DNA from: Ignavibacteriales bacterium
Lineage (GTDB): Bacteria; Bacteroidota; Ignavibacteria; Ignavibacteriales; Melioribacteraceae
Reading direction: 5' to 3'
NCBI GenBank assembly: GCA_020059785.1
Contig: JAGVBL010000097.1
Location: 1 to 6,203 of the forward strand
DNA length: 6,203 bases
Shown one piece after another: positions 5,712-6,203 of this stretch (its first letter is position 1; every line of letters begins with the position of its first letter). The position numbers and the translations under genes were made by a program. A model generated the notes under the pieces. It had not been told where the DNA came from, ran no database searches, and saw only the letters and a program-made list of their open reading frames with translations.

Positions 5712-6203
5712 ATGGAACCGATTACTATTCAGAAAGTCACTTCTAAAAAAGATATTATCAGATTTATAAAATTCCAGTGGGAAATTTATAAAAACGATAA
5801 TTACTGGGTCCCACCTTTAATAATGGATAAAAAGAAATTACTGGATAAACAAAAACATCCATTTTATAAACATGCTGAAACCGAACTCTTTTTAGCATTT
5901 AATAAAGAAAAAATTGTAGGAAGAATAGCCGCAATTAAAAATGATCTTCATAATAAATATCATAACGATAAAGTCGGTTTCTTCGGATTCTTTGAATCTA
6001 TTAATGACCAATCGGTTGCCAATAGTTTATTTGATGCGGCTAAGGAATGGTTACGTAGTAAAGGATTAACTGAAATGAGAGGTCCGGCTAATCCATCTTC
6101 CAACGAAGAATACGGAATGTTGATTGATGGATTTGATGATGAACCGCGAATTATGATGACGTATAATCCGAAATACTATCTGGATTTATGTGAAAACTAC
6201 GGA
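5712..6203 (+). CDS. GNAT-like acyltransferase, N-terminal part; possible bacterial ceramide synthase (runs off the window)
   Basis: An open frame from ATG at 5712 to the window end gives 164 residues without a stop, so the C-terminus is missing. Recognisable conserved blocks are YWVPPL (31-36), HPFYKHAE (49-56), VGRIAAI (69-75), VGFFGFFE (88-95), RGPANPSSNEEYG (123-135) and YNPKYY (151-156). These mark a family of proteins of roughly 370-400 residues, usually annotated as GNAT-type N-acyltransferases or YghO-like proteins; the VGRIAAI block resembles an acyl-CoA-binding core strand. It lies 58 bases after the serine-palmitoyltransferase-like gene on the same strand. In Caulobacter a GNAT-type protein acylates the sphingoid base to form (dihydro)ceramide, so an N-acyl transfer role is likely here; the assignment rests on family resemblance and context. 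The ribosome-binding site is weak, so translation may be low or partly coupled. Family confidence is good, substrate confidence moderate. Confidence 0.8.
   Translation, partial: MEPITIQKVTSKKDIIRFIKFQWEIYKNDNYWVPPLIMDKKKLLDKQKHPFYKHAETELFLAFNKEKIVGRIAAIKNDLHNKYHNDKVGFFGFFESINDQSVANSLFDAAKEWLRSKGLTEMRGPANPSSNEEYGMLIDGFDDEPRIMMTYNPKYYLDLCENYG

Overview
The window looks like a chromosomal piece of an AT-rich, free-living bacterium. The protein sequences (trigger factor, ClpP, a serine-palmitoyltransferase-like enzyme, an extended SDR reductase and a GNAT-like acyltransferase) and the mixed initiation signals suggest the Bacteroidota/Chlorobiota/Ignavibacteriota group. This placement is inferred from general resemblance, not from a search.

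Layout. (1) Positions 49-2134 form a plus-strand housekeeping block: tRNA-Leu(UAG), trigger factor (tig, TTG start) and the ClpP protease subunit. These genes are tightly spaced and probably co-transcribed; the block handles nascent-chain folding and protein turnover. (2) Just after clpP, a strong ribosome-binding site and an ATG lead into nothing: eight codons, then a stop. The ATG abuts the left end of an IS481-family insertion sequence (about 2169-3321). Its minus-strand transposase gene is broken by two in-frame stops, one frameshift and a small in-frame deletion. Whatever gene followed clpP (clpX is the usual neighbour in many bacteria) is missing here. (3) Positions 3325-6203 hold a possible sphingolipid (ceramide) module: an NAD(P)-dependent extended SDR reductase on the minus strand, ending in a hairpin terminator, and, divergent from it across a 113-bp gap, a serine-palmitoyltransferase-like alpha-oxoamine synthase (TTG start). 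That gene is followed by the first 164 codons of a GNAT-like acyltransferase, which runs off the window.

How region 3 may work together: the synthase would condense serine with an acyl-CoA or acyl-ACP to a 3-keto-sphingoid base. The other two proteins belong to the same broad classes as the ceramide reductase and bacterial ceramide synthase known from Caulobacter, so the three genes could make (dihydro)ceramide. The individual families are seen in the sequence; the pathway is inferred from gene adjacency.

There are no CRISPR arrays, rRNA genes or recognisable riboswitches. The only long stretch without an intact gene is the decayed insertion sequence.
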